This document shows positions 1 through 8,712 of a DNA stretch of 13,390 bases, piece by piece (position 1 is the first letter of the stretch; every line of letters starts with the position of its first letter). The notes under the pieces were generated by a model, which did not search any database, was not told where the DNA came from, and saw nothing but the letters and a program-made list of their open reading frames with translations. The position numbers were made by a program, and so were the translations under genes. The stretch is from NCBI GenBank assembly GCA_009668925.1, contig SBEK01000055.1, positions 7,120 through 20,509 on the forward strand. The letters are read 5' to 3'. The stretch is from Deltaproteobacteria bacterium. GTDB lineage: Bacteria > Desulfobacterota > Syntrophia > Syntrophales > Smithellaceae.

Positions 1-738
1 GCCAACCTGGCCATGATTCTGGGCAGCTTTGCCGTCTTTCTGGGGTTCAAATTCTTCCATGTGACGTTCCAGATTTCCTACGGAGTCGCCTTTTGCGGCT
101 TTCTGACGGTTGCCGCACTTCTGTTCCGTCTGAAAAAAGATCAGCCGTATGCCGCCCGCACGCGGTTTCAGCTGCGCAAAGAATATGGGCTTTTTTACTG
201 GCTCAATATTTTATACGGGACGCGCAAGCAGATCTTTCTGACATTTGCTCCGTGGGTGCTGGTAACGGTCTTCCATCAAAAAACGCAAATGCTGGCGACC
301 CTTCTGGCTGCAGGCGGGGTCATCGGCATTTTTTTCAAACCGGTTTTAGGAAGAGCGATCGACAGGTTCGGCGAAAGACTTATCCTGACGTCGGAAGCCG
401 TGCTGCTTGTGCTGGTGTGCCTGGGGTACGGCTATTCACTTGCGGTATTTTCCGAGACCGCGGCCCTGATTGTTGCGTCGGCCTGCTTCATTGCGGACCA
501 GCTTTTAATGTCGGTCGGCATGGCGCGGGCCACCTATCTGCGAAAAATCGCCGTCCGCCCCGAAGACATTACGCAGACGCTCACCATGGGCGTCACGATT
601 GACCATGTCTTTTCCATCACCGTCGCCCTCGCGGGCGGGTTCATCTGGGTGACCTGGGGCTACCAGTATGTATTTTTGCTGGGCGCCGTCATCGCGGGGG
701 TGAACTTCTTTTCGGCATTGCGGGTTCAAACAAGATAA
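1..738 (+). CDS. MFS-type membrane transporter, C-terminal part (5' end outside window)
   Basis: The reading frame is open from base 1 to a TAA at 736-738, so the gene enters from the left and the first internal ATG (13) is probably not its start. The visible 245 residues are strongly hydrophobic, with about seven membrane-spanning stretches separated by short basic loops. The central loop contains a GRAIDRFGER segment, which resembles the conserved Major Facilitator loop (G-x-x-x-D-R-x-G-R-R) between TM2 and TM3 or its repeat between TM8 and TM9. This suggests an inner-membrane secondary transporter. Nothing seen here identifies the substrate. The next gene starts 80 bp downstream, and I see no convincing terminator between them, so co-transcription with the following cassette is possible but unproven. 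Family assignment is moderately sure and the function is unknown. Confidence 0.7.
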   Translation, partial: ANLAMILGSFAVFLGFKFFHVTFQISYGVAFCGFLTVAALLFRLKKDQPYAARTRFQLRKEYGLFYWLNILYGTRKQIFLTFAPWVLVTVFHQKTQMLATLLAAGGVIGIFFKPVLGRAIDRFGERLILTSEAVLLVLVCLGYGYSLAVFSETAALIVASACFIADQLLMSVGMARATYLRKIAVRPEDITQTLTMGVTIDHVFSITVALAGGFIWVTWGYQYVFLLGAVIAGVNFFSALRVQTR

Positions 739-818
739 TGTAGATTCGAATTGTTGGACCGGGTCCCTGGGGCTCGACTTTTTTCTAAAAAATACTAAAA
801 ACAAAGGAATCGGGGCTT

Positions 819-1637
819 ATGGAAACTTATCTGGTGAAGATGATTTGCATGGCAGGGGTCATTGTCTTTTTATTCTTAACCAAGAAAATTGCCGATGTCA
901 TCACCCGGTTTGACGATGACGCGCTCATCAGCCAAAACGGCAATCTGGCGGTAGCGCTCCGGCGTCTCGGCGTCTTTGTGGGAATCTGCATCGCCATGCA
1001 GGCGCTGATTCCGGATGTATCCTCGTATCGGGATATCGGATTCTTCTGTGTTTATGCCCTGGTGGTGGTCGTCATTTTTTTTGCCGCGCATTTTATCAAT
1101 GAATTCGTTATTGTGCCCAAAGCCCCCAACAATGAGTTGGTCAAGTCCGGGAACGTTCCGACCGGCATCATCGAAGCGGGCGCGTTTATTGCCACCGGGT
1201 TTCTGGTCAATGGGGCGTTCTCCGGCGATGTCGGCGGGATGGTGACGGCCGTCGTGTTCTTCTTTCTGGGGCAGATCGTCATGATCGCGGCGATTTCTCT
1301 TCACGAAAAAATCTACCGCTTTAATGTTACCGAGTGTGTCCGGGCGGGCAATGTCGGCGCCGGCGTGGCCGTGGCCGGGCTCCTGGTGGCTTACAGCATT
1401 ATTCTGCGCGCCAGCATTGCCGGGGATTTTACAGGCTGGTCAAGCAGTCTTTCAGCCTTTGCCGCAAGCGCCGTCACGGGGATGATCGGTTTGATCATTT
1501 TTGAGCGGATTGCCGCGTTGATTTTTCTGCCCAAAACATCGATCGGCAAGGCCATCCAGAGCGGCAATACGGCGGCTCTCGTTTTGGTGCAGGCCATTAC
1601 CATTGCGCTTTCGCTGGTCATCAGCAAACTCATTTAA
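819..1637 (+). CDS. DUF350 (YjfL-like) integral membrane protein, two tandem domains
   Basis: This 272-residue protein is almost entirely hydrophobic, with about eight predicted membrane spans. It falls into two similar halves (roughly residues 1-130 and 135-272), each with a hydrophobic helix, a short charged loop and glycine-rich helices. That is the usual layout of duplicated DUF350 proteins. Motif-like pieces recur in the halves: NLAVALRRLG and NVGAGVAVAGLL follow comparable positions, as do GNVPTGIIEAG and GNTAALVLVQA. The ATG at 819 has AAAGGA about 10 bases upstream. In E. coli the DUF350 gene yjfL lies beside a lipoprotein-like gene and a glutathionylspermidine-synthase-family gene. 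The same partner types follow here with 19-base and overlapping junctions, so the three probably work together at the inner membrane. Biochemical function is unknown; channel or scaffold roles are only guesses. Confidence 0.85.
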   Translation: METYLVKMICMAGVIVFLFLTKKIADVITRFDDDALISQNGNLAVALRRLGVFVGICIAMQALIPDVSSYRDIGFFCVYALVVVVIFFAAHFINEFVIVPKAPNNELVKSGNVPTGIIEAGAFIATGFLVNGAFSGDVGGMVTAVVFFFLGQIVMIAAISLHEKIYRFNVTECVRAGNVGAGVAVAGLLVAYSIILRASIAGDFTGWSSSLSAFAASAVTGMIGLIIFERIAALIFLPKTSIGKAIQSGNTAALVLVQAITIALSLVISKLI

Positions 1638-1656
1638 CCCGGGCTGGAGGCGGAAG

Positions 1657-2295
1657 ATGAAGAAAAATACAACCGGCAAAGTGATGATCGGCGGCATCTT
1701 TTTTCTGGCCAACAGCCTGATCCTCGGCTGCGATTCGGCGGATGACGCGGCGACGCAGAACCGGACGCGCTCCTTCGGAGACGATGCGGGAAGCCACACC
1801 GCCTATCAGCAAAGCGGCGTCATGACCGTCGTGGAGGAGGTCGCGCCCGGCGATTACCGCATCGAAAAAGAGTTTCCCAGCAAAGCCACCGGCGTGATGG
1901 TCAAGCATTTCGACGGAAGAAGAGAAATGATCCCTGAAGATAAGATACCCGCCGTCATGGAGCAGGAAAAGAATGAGAAGGGCATGGGCCTGGGGTCGGT
2001 TCTGGCTGCCGGATTACTGGGCTATATGATGGGAAAGAATTCGGCGCTGAGCCCCTATGTGTATAAGGATGAGAACCTTTACAAACAGAGTCTGGTTAAT
2101 CGTCAGCTGCTCTACCGCGAGCAGGAGAATGAAGACAGGCGCCGCGGGTATACGGGCGGCTACTGGTCGCAGGGCCGCTATTACAACCCGTCGCGGCCCG
2201 CGGGCGGCGGGCAGCAGGTGGGGCAGCCGGGAACCGGAAAAGCCAAAACCGGATTTTTTTCGCGCCTGGGCAGCAGCTTCCGGGGGTTGAGCTGA
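1657..2295 (+). CDS. UPF0323/YgiB-like lipoprotein
   Basis: The ATG at 1657 is preceded by GGAGG (1646-1650), which makes it a better start than the in-frame ATG at 1603 inside the upstream gene. The 212-residue product has a basic N-terminus, a hydrophobic stretch and a lipobox LILGC with the candidate lipidated cysteine at residue 25, so it should be exported and lipid-anchored. The mature part has a VVEEVAPGDYRIEKEFPSK segment, a glycine/alanine-rich helix ending in GYMMGK (about 131-136), and a low-complexity Gly/Arg/Gln tail ending in GFFSRLGSSFRG. From memory, this order resembles Campylobacter UPF0323 lipoproteins (Cj0371 type), and the GYMMG element also resembles E. coli YgiB (DUF1190). 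Both families sit beside glutathionylspermidine-synthase-like genes, as here. Role unknown. Its stop overlaps the next start by one base, indicating translational coupling. Confidence 0.75.
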   Translation: MKKNTTGKVMIGGIFFLANSLILGCDSADDAATQNRTRSFGDDAGSHTAYQQSGVMTVVEEVAPGDYRIEKEFPSKATGVMVKHFDGRREMIPEDKIPAVMEQEKNEKGMGLGSVLAAGLLGYMMGKNSALSPYVYKDENLYKQSLVNRQLLYREQENEDRRRGYTGGYWSQGRYYNPSRPAGGGQQVGQPGTGKAKTGFFSRLGSSFRGLS

Positions 2296-3470
2296 TGAAG
2301 CTTCTTCCCGTGAAGCCCATTCCCGATGACATCTATGACCAGCTGGGATTTGATTGGTACGCATCGGTGCAGGATAAATCGTATGTAGCCGACGAACTGG
2401 TGGTGGTGAGCGAAAAAGAAGGGGCCGCCTATTACCAGGCGGCCAATGAACTTTACGATATGTATGTGCAGGCCGGGCAGCATATCATTGACCACAAGCT
2501 TTATCCGCTTCTGGATATTCCCCAGAGTCTTGTGGAAATGATCGAAGTGAGCTGGGAGGACGACAACCACTTTCATCTGCTGGGACGCTTTGACCTCGCC
2601 GGAGGGCTAGACGGCCTGCCTATCAAGCTCATCGAATTCAATGCCGATACGCCGTCGCTGATATTTGAAACCGCGTTGATTCAGTGGCTGATTTTGAAGC
2701 ACAACCAGCTTGCGGAAGAAAACCAGTTTAACACCCTCTACGAAGCCCTTAAAGAAAGCTTCGAAAGAATGAGAAAGCGCCACCCGGTTTTCGGCGAGGC
2801 CGGCGGCCGTGTCCCGCAGGCCCTGTTTTCCTGTGTAGAAGACGCGGGTGAAGAGGATGAAAACACCGTCCGGTTGATCGAAGCAATCGCCTATGAAGCC
2901 GGGTTCATCACGGGCTTCGAATATGTGCAGAAGGTATTCTTCGGCGCCGAGGAAGGTATTCTGGATAAGGAAGGCAATGTTTTTGATTACTGGTTTAAGC
3001 TGCTCCCCTACGAATATATCTGCGTCTATGAGCCGGAGCTGGCGGGGCTCCTCACGGAAATTCTGCGCAACAGACGCTGCATTCTGCTGAATCCTCCGTA
3101 TACGCTGCTTTTTCAGTCCAAGGCCGTCATGAAGGTGCTGTGGGACCTGTTTCCGAATCATCCGCTGCTTCTGGAAACGGACACCCGAAGTCTTTCGGGA
3201 AAAAAGTGCGTGGAGAAGCGCACGTTCAGCCGCGAAGGAGACAATATCCTCGTCCTCGACGCCGGGAGCAATGTCATCGATATGCGCCCCGGTGATTATG
3301 CCATGTACGGAAGAATTTATCAGGCCTGGGCCGATTTGCCCCGGGATAACCAGGGAAGGTTTTACCAGGCCGGCGTCTTCTTCTCCTATGAAGCCTGCGG
3401 TTTGGGCTTCCGCCGCGAAAAGGGCATTATCCACAACCAGTCGCAGTTTGCGGGGCATTATGTGGAGTAG
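2295..3470 (+). CDS. Glutathionylspermidine-synthase-family ATP-grasp ligase (YgiC/YjfC-like)
   Basis: This 391-residue soluble protein matches the synthetase domain of the glutathionylspermidine synthase family and lacks the N-terminal amidase domain of E. coli GspS. Family motifs are visible: GRFD (97-100), IEFNADTPS (113-121), a lysine in LLFQSKAVMKVLWDLFPNHP (K276), EKRTFSREG (307-315, K308) and a C-terminal GLGFRRE (369-375). By eye, R98, D100, E114, N116, K276 and K308 line up with the known substrate/ATP residues of E. coli GspS, so an active ATP-grasp enzyme forming an amide bond is likely. The true substrates are unknown for YgiC/YjfC-type proteins, so glutathionylspermidine should not be assumed. 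The start overlaps the preceding stop (TGATG), and the gene closes the DUF350/lipoprotein/ATP-grasp cassette. A hairpin spans its stop codon. Confidence 0.88.
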   Translation: MKLLPVKPIPDDIYDQLGFDWYASVQDKSYVADELVVVSEKEGAAYYQAANELYDMYVQAGQHIIDHKLYPLLDIPQSLVEMIEVSWEDDNHFHLLGRFDLAGGLDGLPIKLIEFNADTPSLIFETALIQWLILKHNQLAEENQFNTLYEALKESFERMRKRHPVFGEAGGRVPQALFSCVEDAGEEDENTVRLIEAIAYEAGFITGFEYVQKVFFGAEEGILDKEGNVFDYWFKLLPYEYICVYEPELAGLLTEILRNRRCILLNPPYTLLFQSKAVMKVLWDLFPNHPLLLETDTRSLSGKKCVEKRTFSREGDNILVLDAGSNVIDMRPGDYAMYGRIYQAWADLPRDNQGRFYQAGVFFSYEACGLGFRREKGIIHNQSQFAGHYVE

Positions 3471-3479
3471 CATAATGCC
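3454..3479 (+). terminator. Hairpin spanning the ATP-grasp gene stop codon
   Basis: GGCATTATG (3454-3462) and CATAATGCC (3471-3479) form a perfect 9-bp stem with an 8-base loop that contains the TAG stop. No U-run follows, so it is not a classical intrinsic terminator. It could stabilise the mRNA 3' end or assist termination together with the repeat element that starts 13 bases later. Confidence 0.4.
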
Positions 3480-3491
3480 GGCCGTATTCTT

Positions 3492-3730
3492 CGGCTAACT
3501 TTGTTGGCAATCTTGCGTGCCCCCAAACGTCGGGGAAGTCGCTGGCGCAGGCATTTGGGGCTGTTCAAAAGTGTTCAGATGCAAGGCGCACAAAAAACGG
3601 GCCGCGAGGTATTTCGATGGATTCATGCCATTTCGATTTTGCCGGATAACGCGGCGGCAAGGAGGAGGCGCCGCAGGCGTATAGTTTGATACGTCGAGGA
3701 CGCCGACGACGCAGTCAACAAAGTTAGCCG
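3492..3730. repeat. 239-bp element with perfect 15-bp terminal inverted repeats (MITE-like)
   Basis: The ends CGGCTAACTTTGTTG (3492-3506) and CAACAAAGTTAGCCG (3716-3730) are exact reverse complements. Inside are further paired or repeated blocks: CCCCAAA (3521-3527) with TTTGGGG (3554-3560), a direct repeat ATTTCGAT (3611-3618 and 3630-3637), and a core hairpin CGTAT (3678-3682) with ATACG (3689-3693). No convincing gene lies inside; the short open frames on either strand lack family features. The element fills the space between two convergent genes, a common place for miniature transposable or REP-like repeats. No clear target-site duplication is visible. Terminator activity for both flanking genes is possible. 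Confidence 0.65.
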
Positions 3731-3752
3731 GCAAAAGAAAATGGCATGCCAC

Positions 3753-6161
<2,409 letters not shown>

Positions 6162-6224
6162 GGCTCTTGGTTATCATCTTTGAACGAAAAATGGAATGGC
6201 TTGTGCGCCGGACGGGAAGAAAAA

Positions 6225-6256
6225 CAAAAAACGCTCCGCATCCGGAGCGTTTTTTT
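6225..6256. terminator. Strong bidirectional intrinsic terminator
   Basis: ACGCTCCG (6231-6238) and CGGAGCGT (6243-6250) form a perfect GC-rich 8-bp stem with a CATC loop, flanked by an A-run (6225-6230) on the left and a T-run (6251-6256) on the right. On the minus strand it lies just after the dksA-like gene stop, and it should end that transcript before priA. The A/T symmetry would let it work in either direction. Confidence 0.9.
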
Positions 6257-6273
6257 CGCCGTCTGGATTTGAA

Positions 6274-6654
6274 CTATTCGCCTTTGAGTTTTTCGAGTTT
6301 CTCCTGCTTGGTCTTGCAGTCGATGCATTCCGTGGTGACGGGTCTGGCCAACAGCCTTTTTTCGGAAATGGGCCCGCCGCATGCTTCGCAAATGCCGTAG
6401 GTTCCGTCATCAATCCTCTTGATGGCTTCCTGCATTTTGCCGATGAGTTTTCTCTCGCGGTCGCGGATGCGCAACTCAAAATTGCGGTCGGATTCCAGAG
6501 AGGCCCGATCGTTGGGATCGGGGAAGTTCTCTTTGCCGTTGGTCATTTCGGAGACGGTTTTGCCCGCCTCACTGAGCAGCTCATTGATTTTCTGAATGAG
6601 CAGCTTGCGGAACATCTCCAGCTTCTCCGGCTTCAAAGTCGTTTGTTTTTCCAA
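6274..6654 (-). CDS. dksA: DksA/TraR-family zinc-finger transcription regulator
   Basis: DksA-type proteins bind the RNA polymerase secondary channel and, with ppGpp, adjust transcription of stable RNA and biosynthetic genes. This 126-residue protein has the family's N-terminal helix, a long charged coiled-coil region, and at the hairpin tip DPNDRA (46-51), which keeps the two aspartates and alanine known to matter in E. coli DksA. A C4 zinc finger follows (C89, C92, C110, C113). It is shorter than E. coli DksA (151) but close to many deltaproteobacterial forms. The start codon is TTG (6652-6654), chosen because AAGGAG (6663-6668, minus) lies 8 bases upstream and no in-frame ATG exists nearby. 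A strong terminator follows its stop. Whether it is the cell's main DksA or one of several paralogues cannot be told from this window. Confidence 0.9.
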   Translation of the reverse strand: MEKQTTLKPEKLEMFRKLLIQKINELLSEAGKTVSEMTNGKENFPDPNDRASLESDRNFELRIRDRERKLIGKMQEAIKRIDDGTYGICEACGGPISEKRLLARPVTTECIDCKTKQEKLEKLKGE

Positions 6655-6662
6655 TGCTGCAA

Positions 6663-6668
6663 CTCCTT
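6663..6668 (-). promoter_or_regulatory. Ribosome binding site of the dksA-like gene
   Basis: AAGGAG read on the minus strand, 8 bases before a TTG codon. It decides the start of the dksA-like gene, since no ATG or GTG stands at a suitable distance. Confidence 0.75.
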
Positions 6669-6693
6669 ATATGCGATATAGAGATTGTCGACC

Positions 6694-6722
6694 TTCTTAC
6701 CTAATGGAATAATGTTTGTAAA
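6694..6722 (-). promoter_or_regulatory. Possible sigma-70-type promoter for the dksA-like gene
   Basis: Reading leftward, TTTACA (6722-6717) and TAAGAA (6699-6694) are separated by 17 bases, in an AT-rich 146-bp gap between rfaE2 and the dksA-like gene. The -35 is good (5 of 6) and the -10 poor (3 of 6). The gap size itself argues for an independent promoter. Confidence 0.3.
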
Positions 6723-6800
6723 GGAAAAAATTTACCCCAAAAAATGAAAAATATTACCTTTATTGCTCAAGAAAAACCTCGCTCGAACACCCGCGGCAGA

Positions 6801-7286
6801 CTATTTCCCTTTGCCATAGACGGATATGACTTTATCGACGATATTGGTGGTCGACTTGCCTGCGACTTGCGGAATAATGGTGACATGGCCGCCCCATTCT
6901 TTTATTTCATCGCGCCCAACGACTTTGTCTTCCGACCAGTCCCCGCCTTTGATCAGGATATCCGGCTTGAGATAGCAAATCAACTCCCGCGGGGTCAGCT
7001 CCGGAAAGATCGTCACAAAATCAATGCATTCCAGCGCACAAAGCAATTCGGCTCTTTCCGACTCGGAAACCAGAGGTCTTTTTTCACCCTTGAGCGCCCG
7101 CACCGAATCATCGCTGTTTAAGGCGAGGACCAGAATGTCGGCTGTCTTTTTTGCTTCCTTTAAATAGCGCACATGGCCGACATGCAGAATATCAAAGCAG
7201 CCGTTGGTAAAGGCGATCTTCTTTCCTTCGCTGCGCAGAGCGTCCAATTTGTCTTTGAGCAATTTTCTATCCATTATTTTATTCAT
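6801..7286 (-). CDS. rfaE2: D-glycero-beta-D-manno-heptose 1-phosphate adenylyltransferase
   Basis: This enzyme transfers AMP from ATP to heptose-1-phosphate, giving ADP-heptose for the inner core of lipopolysaccharide. The 161-residue protein corresponds to the C-terminal (nucleotidyltransferase) domain of the bifunctional E. coli HldE, encoded alone as in many non-enteric Gram-negatives. Visible motifs are GCFDILHVGH (29-38, the cytidylyltransferase-type HxGH active site), LNSDDS (56-61), SESERAELL (74-82), KGGDW (113-117) and GKSTTNIVDKV near the C-terminus. The ATG at 7286 is preceded by AGGGG (7292-7296, minus) at 5 bases; an in-frame ATG four codons later is less well placed. It lies 54 bases after comF on the same strand and is probably part of the rsfS-comF-rfaE2 transcript. 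The kinase partner (HldA/RfaE1) is not in this window. The gene implies an outer membrane with heptose-containing LPS. Confidence 0.94.
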   Translation of the reverse strand: MNKIMDRKLLKDKLDALRSEGKKIAFTNGCFDILHVGHVRYLKEAKKTADILVLALNSDDSVRALKGEKRPLVSESERAELLCALECIDFVTIFPELTPRELICYLKPDILIKGGDWSEDKVVGRDEIKEWGGHVTIIPQVAGKSTTNIVDKVISVYGKGK

Positions 7287-7340
7287 AAGGACCCCTCGGG
7301 GATTATTTTGTTCAGGCGCTCTTTTTTTCGGCCGGTCCGG

Positions 7341-8069
7341 TCAGAGGACCCTGGCCAGCGTTATCACTGCCACCTGCCTCGCGCCGGCCTGGACCAGTGT
7401 CTTCGCACATTCGTTGACCGTAGCGCCGGTTGTATAAACATCATCGACCAGAATCAGGTTTTTATCGCGAATCTTTTGGGGCGAACCGGCAATAAAAGCG
7501 CCGGCAATATTTTTTTCTCTTTCTTTCTTACGAAGCCCCGTCTGCGTTAAAGTCAATTTACGTCTTTTTAGCAAGGAAAAATCCACGTTCAATCCGTATT
7601 TTTTCGCAAGGGCGCGGGCCAGGATCAGGGATTGATTAAATCCTCTTTGCCTGAGGCGCTGGACATGCAGCGGGACCGGCACGATGGCGTCGAACGCGCC
7701 TACGTCCATGTCTTCAAAATCAAAGTCGGCCAGAATCCGGCTAAGCGCGGCTCCGGTTGTAATGTTGCGCCCGTATTTGAACCGGTGGATGGCATCATGA
7801 ATGACGCCTTCATAGACGACCGCGGCGCGCGCCGCTGTAAACCAGGGTCTGGCGCCGAGACACGAGGCGCACAGATGGTCCCCGGCGGGGGAATCCGGGA
7901 AAATAACGCCGCAAACAGGACAGGAACCGCCATGGATAAACGTAACGGTGTTTTGGCATTCGGGGCAGAAAACCTGCCGGTTGCCCGCGGGGAGAACTTC
8001 GGTGCAGGACAGACAAAGCGGCGGGAAAAGCGTGTCGGATATTTCGCGAAAAAAATCCGTTAAAATCAA
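7341..8069 (-). CDS. comF: ComF family phosphoribosyltransferase-like protein
   Basis: ComF-family proteins are cytoplasmic and combine an N-terminal zinc-binding region with a type I phosphoribosyltransferase fold. They are linked to DNA uptake in naturally competent bacteria, but are also widespread in species not known to be competent. The 242-residue product has four CxxC pairs (C19/C22, C35/C38, C50/C53, C67/C70), the ComF core with HRFKYG and VPVPLHVQRLRQRGFNQS, and the PRPP-binding loop LILVDDVYTTGAT (about 205-217). The start is TTG at 8069, overlapping the rsfS stop as TTGA. AAGGA (8076-8080, minus) is 6 bases upstream, and no ATG fits in frame. This overlap implies translational coupling with rsfS. 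No other competence gene is seen here, so a competence role is not supported by context. Confidence 0.93.
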   Translation of the reverse strand: MILTDFFREISDTLFPPLCLSCTEVLPAGNRQVFCPECQNTVTFIHGGSCPVCGVIFPDSPAGDHLCASCLGARPWFTAARAAVVYEGVIHDAIHRFKYGRNITTGAALSRILADFDFEDMDVGAFDAIVPVPLHVQRLRQRGFNQSLILARALAKKYGLNVDFSLLKRRKLTLTQTGLRKKEREKNIAGAFIAGSPQKIRDKNLILVDDVYTTGATVNECAKTLVQAGARQVAVITLARVL

Positions 8070-8461
8070 GCCATATCCTTGGTCAATTTTTTAATTTCGG
8101 TTGCGTTTTCGTCGATTTCCATGCGGGGAGCATCCCATAGATTCTCCAGACCGTAAAAAGAACGGGCCGATTCCTGAAAAACGGAAATGACGACATCGTC
8201 GTAATCCAGAAGAATCCATTCCGCATTTTCCTTGCCCTCCACGCCGAGCGGCCGGATATTTTCTTTTTTCAGATACTCCTGAACCGCCTGCGAAATAGCC
8301 TGCACCTGACGGTCGGTCGCGCCCGAACAAATCAGCAGATAATCCGTAAAGGATGATATCTCTTTAACATTCAAGACCACAATTTGTTTTGCTTTTTTCT
8401 GCAATACGGCATTGATGCATAAAAGCAGACGCCGGGCCGATTCACTTTTTTTAATTGCCAA
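8066..8461 (-). CDS. rsfS: Ribosome silencing factor RsfS
   Basis: RsfS binds ribosomal protein L14 on the large subunit and blocks subunit joining when nutrients are short. The 131-residue product contains the family signature throughout: ISSFTDYLLICSGATDRQVQA (about 35-55), then GVEGKENAEWILLDYDDVVI (about 73-92), VFQESARSFYGLENLW and DAPR. It is somewhat longer than E. coli RsfS (105) at both ends. The start is TTG (8459-8461), supported by GGAGG (8467-8471, minus) 5 bases before it. Its last codons overlap the start of comF. In many bacteria rsfS is near nadD or rlmH; neither is in view. It is the first gene of the leftward set, so its promoter should lie in the repeat-rich gap just to the right. 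Confidence 0.95.
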   Translation of the reverse strand: MAIKKSESARRLLLCINAVLQKKAKQIVVLNVKEISSFTDYLLICSGATDRQVQAISQAVQEYLKKENIRPLGVEGKENAEWILLDYDDVVISVFQESARSFYGLENLWDAPRMEIDENATEIKKLTKDMA

Positions 8462-8466
8462 GTTTT

Positions 8467-8471
8467 CCTCC
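8467..8471 (-). promoter_or_regulatory. Ribosome binding site of rsfS
   Basis: GGAGG on the minus strand, 5 bases before a TTG codon. It decides the TTG start of rsfS. Confidence 0.75.
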
Positions 8472-8495
8472 GAAAAACAGCGTAAAATAGCTGGC

Positions 8496-8653
8496 TAGGC
8501 TGTAGGCTATTTCCCCATAGGTGACGCGAGGCTGTAGACTGTTAGGCTGTAGGTTTGTTTGGTGCGCCTGCGGCGGTTTCTGCATTATAAATGATGGCGC
8601 GGTAGCGCCTTTCATTTCAACCTAATAGTCTACAGTTTGACTGTCTACAGCCT
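8496..8653. repeat. AGGCTGTAG-armed inverted-repeat element, copy 1
   Basis: The 9-mer AGGCTGTAG occurs at 8497-8505, 8529-8537 and 8544-8552, and its reverse complement CTACAGCCT at 8645-8653, with a variant CTACAGTTT at 8630-8638. The arms 8529-8552 and 8630-8653 are imperfect reverse complements over about 24 bases. Between them are GC-rich blocks, including a GGCGC/GCGCC hairpin (8596-8600 with 8605-8609). CTATTTCCC (8507-8515) is also matched by an inverted GGGAAATAG at 8707-8715. The layout mirrors copy 2 downstream. Confidence 0.6.
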
Positions 8654-8712
8654 TTTTCTCTTCTATGTCACAAATGTTTAGCATTGACAATACGGAATTA
8701 AGAAGAGGGAAA

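Noticed and set aside
756..766. GGACC/GGTCC palindrome after the MFS gene, considered as a terminator
   Set aside because: The loop would be a single base and the T-run is too far away for a normal intrinsic terminator.
2607..3473. 288-codon open frame on the minus strand
   Set aside because: It is antisense to the ATP-grasp gene, which has clear conserved motifs; no ribosome binding site or recognisable protein.
3742..3751. TGGCATGCCA palindrome after priA, considered as a terminator
   Set aside because: The usable stem is only about 3 bp, although a T-rich stretch follows on the minus strand.
7292..7301. CCCC-TC-GGGG palindrome at the rfaE2 ribosome binding site, considered as a regulatory hairpin
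   Set aside because: A 4-bp stem with a 2-base loop is not stable; it is better read as a chance overlap with the ribosome binding site.
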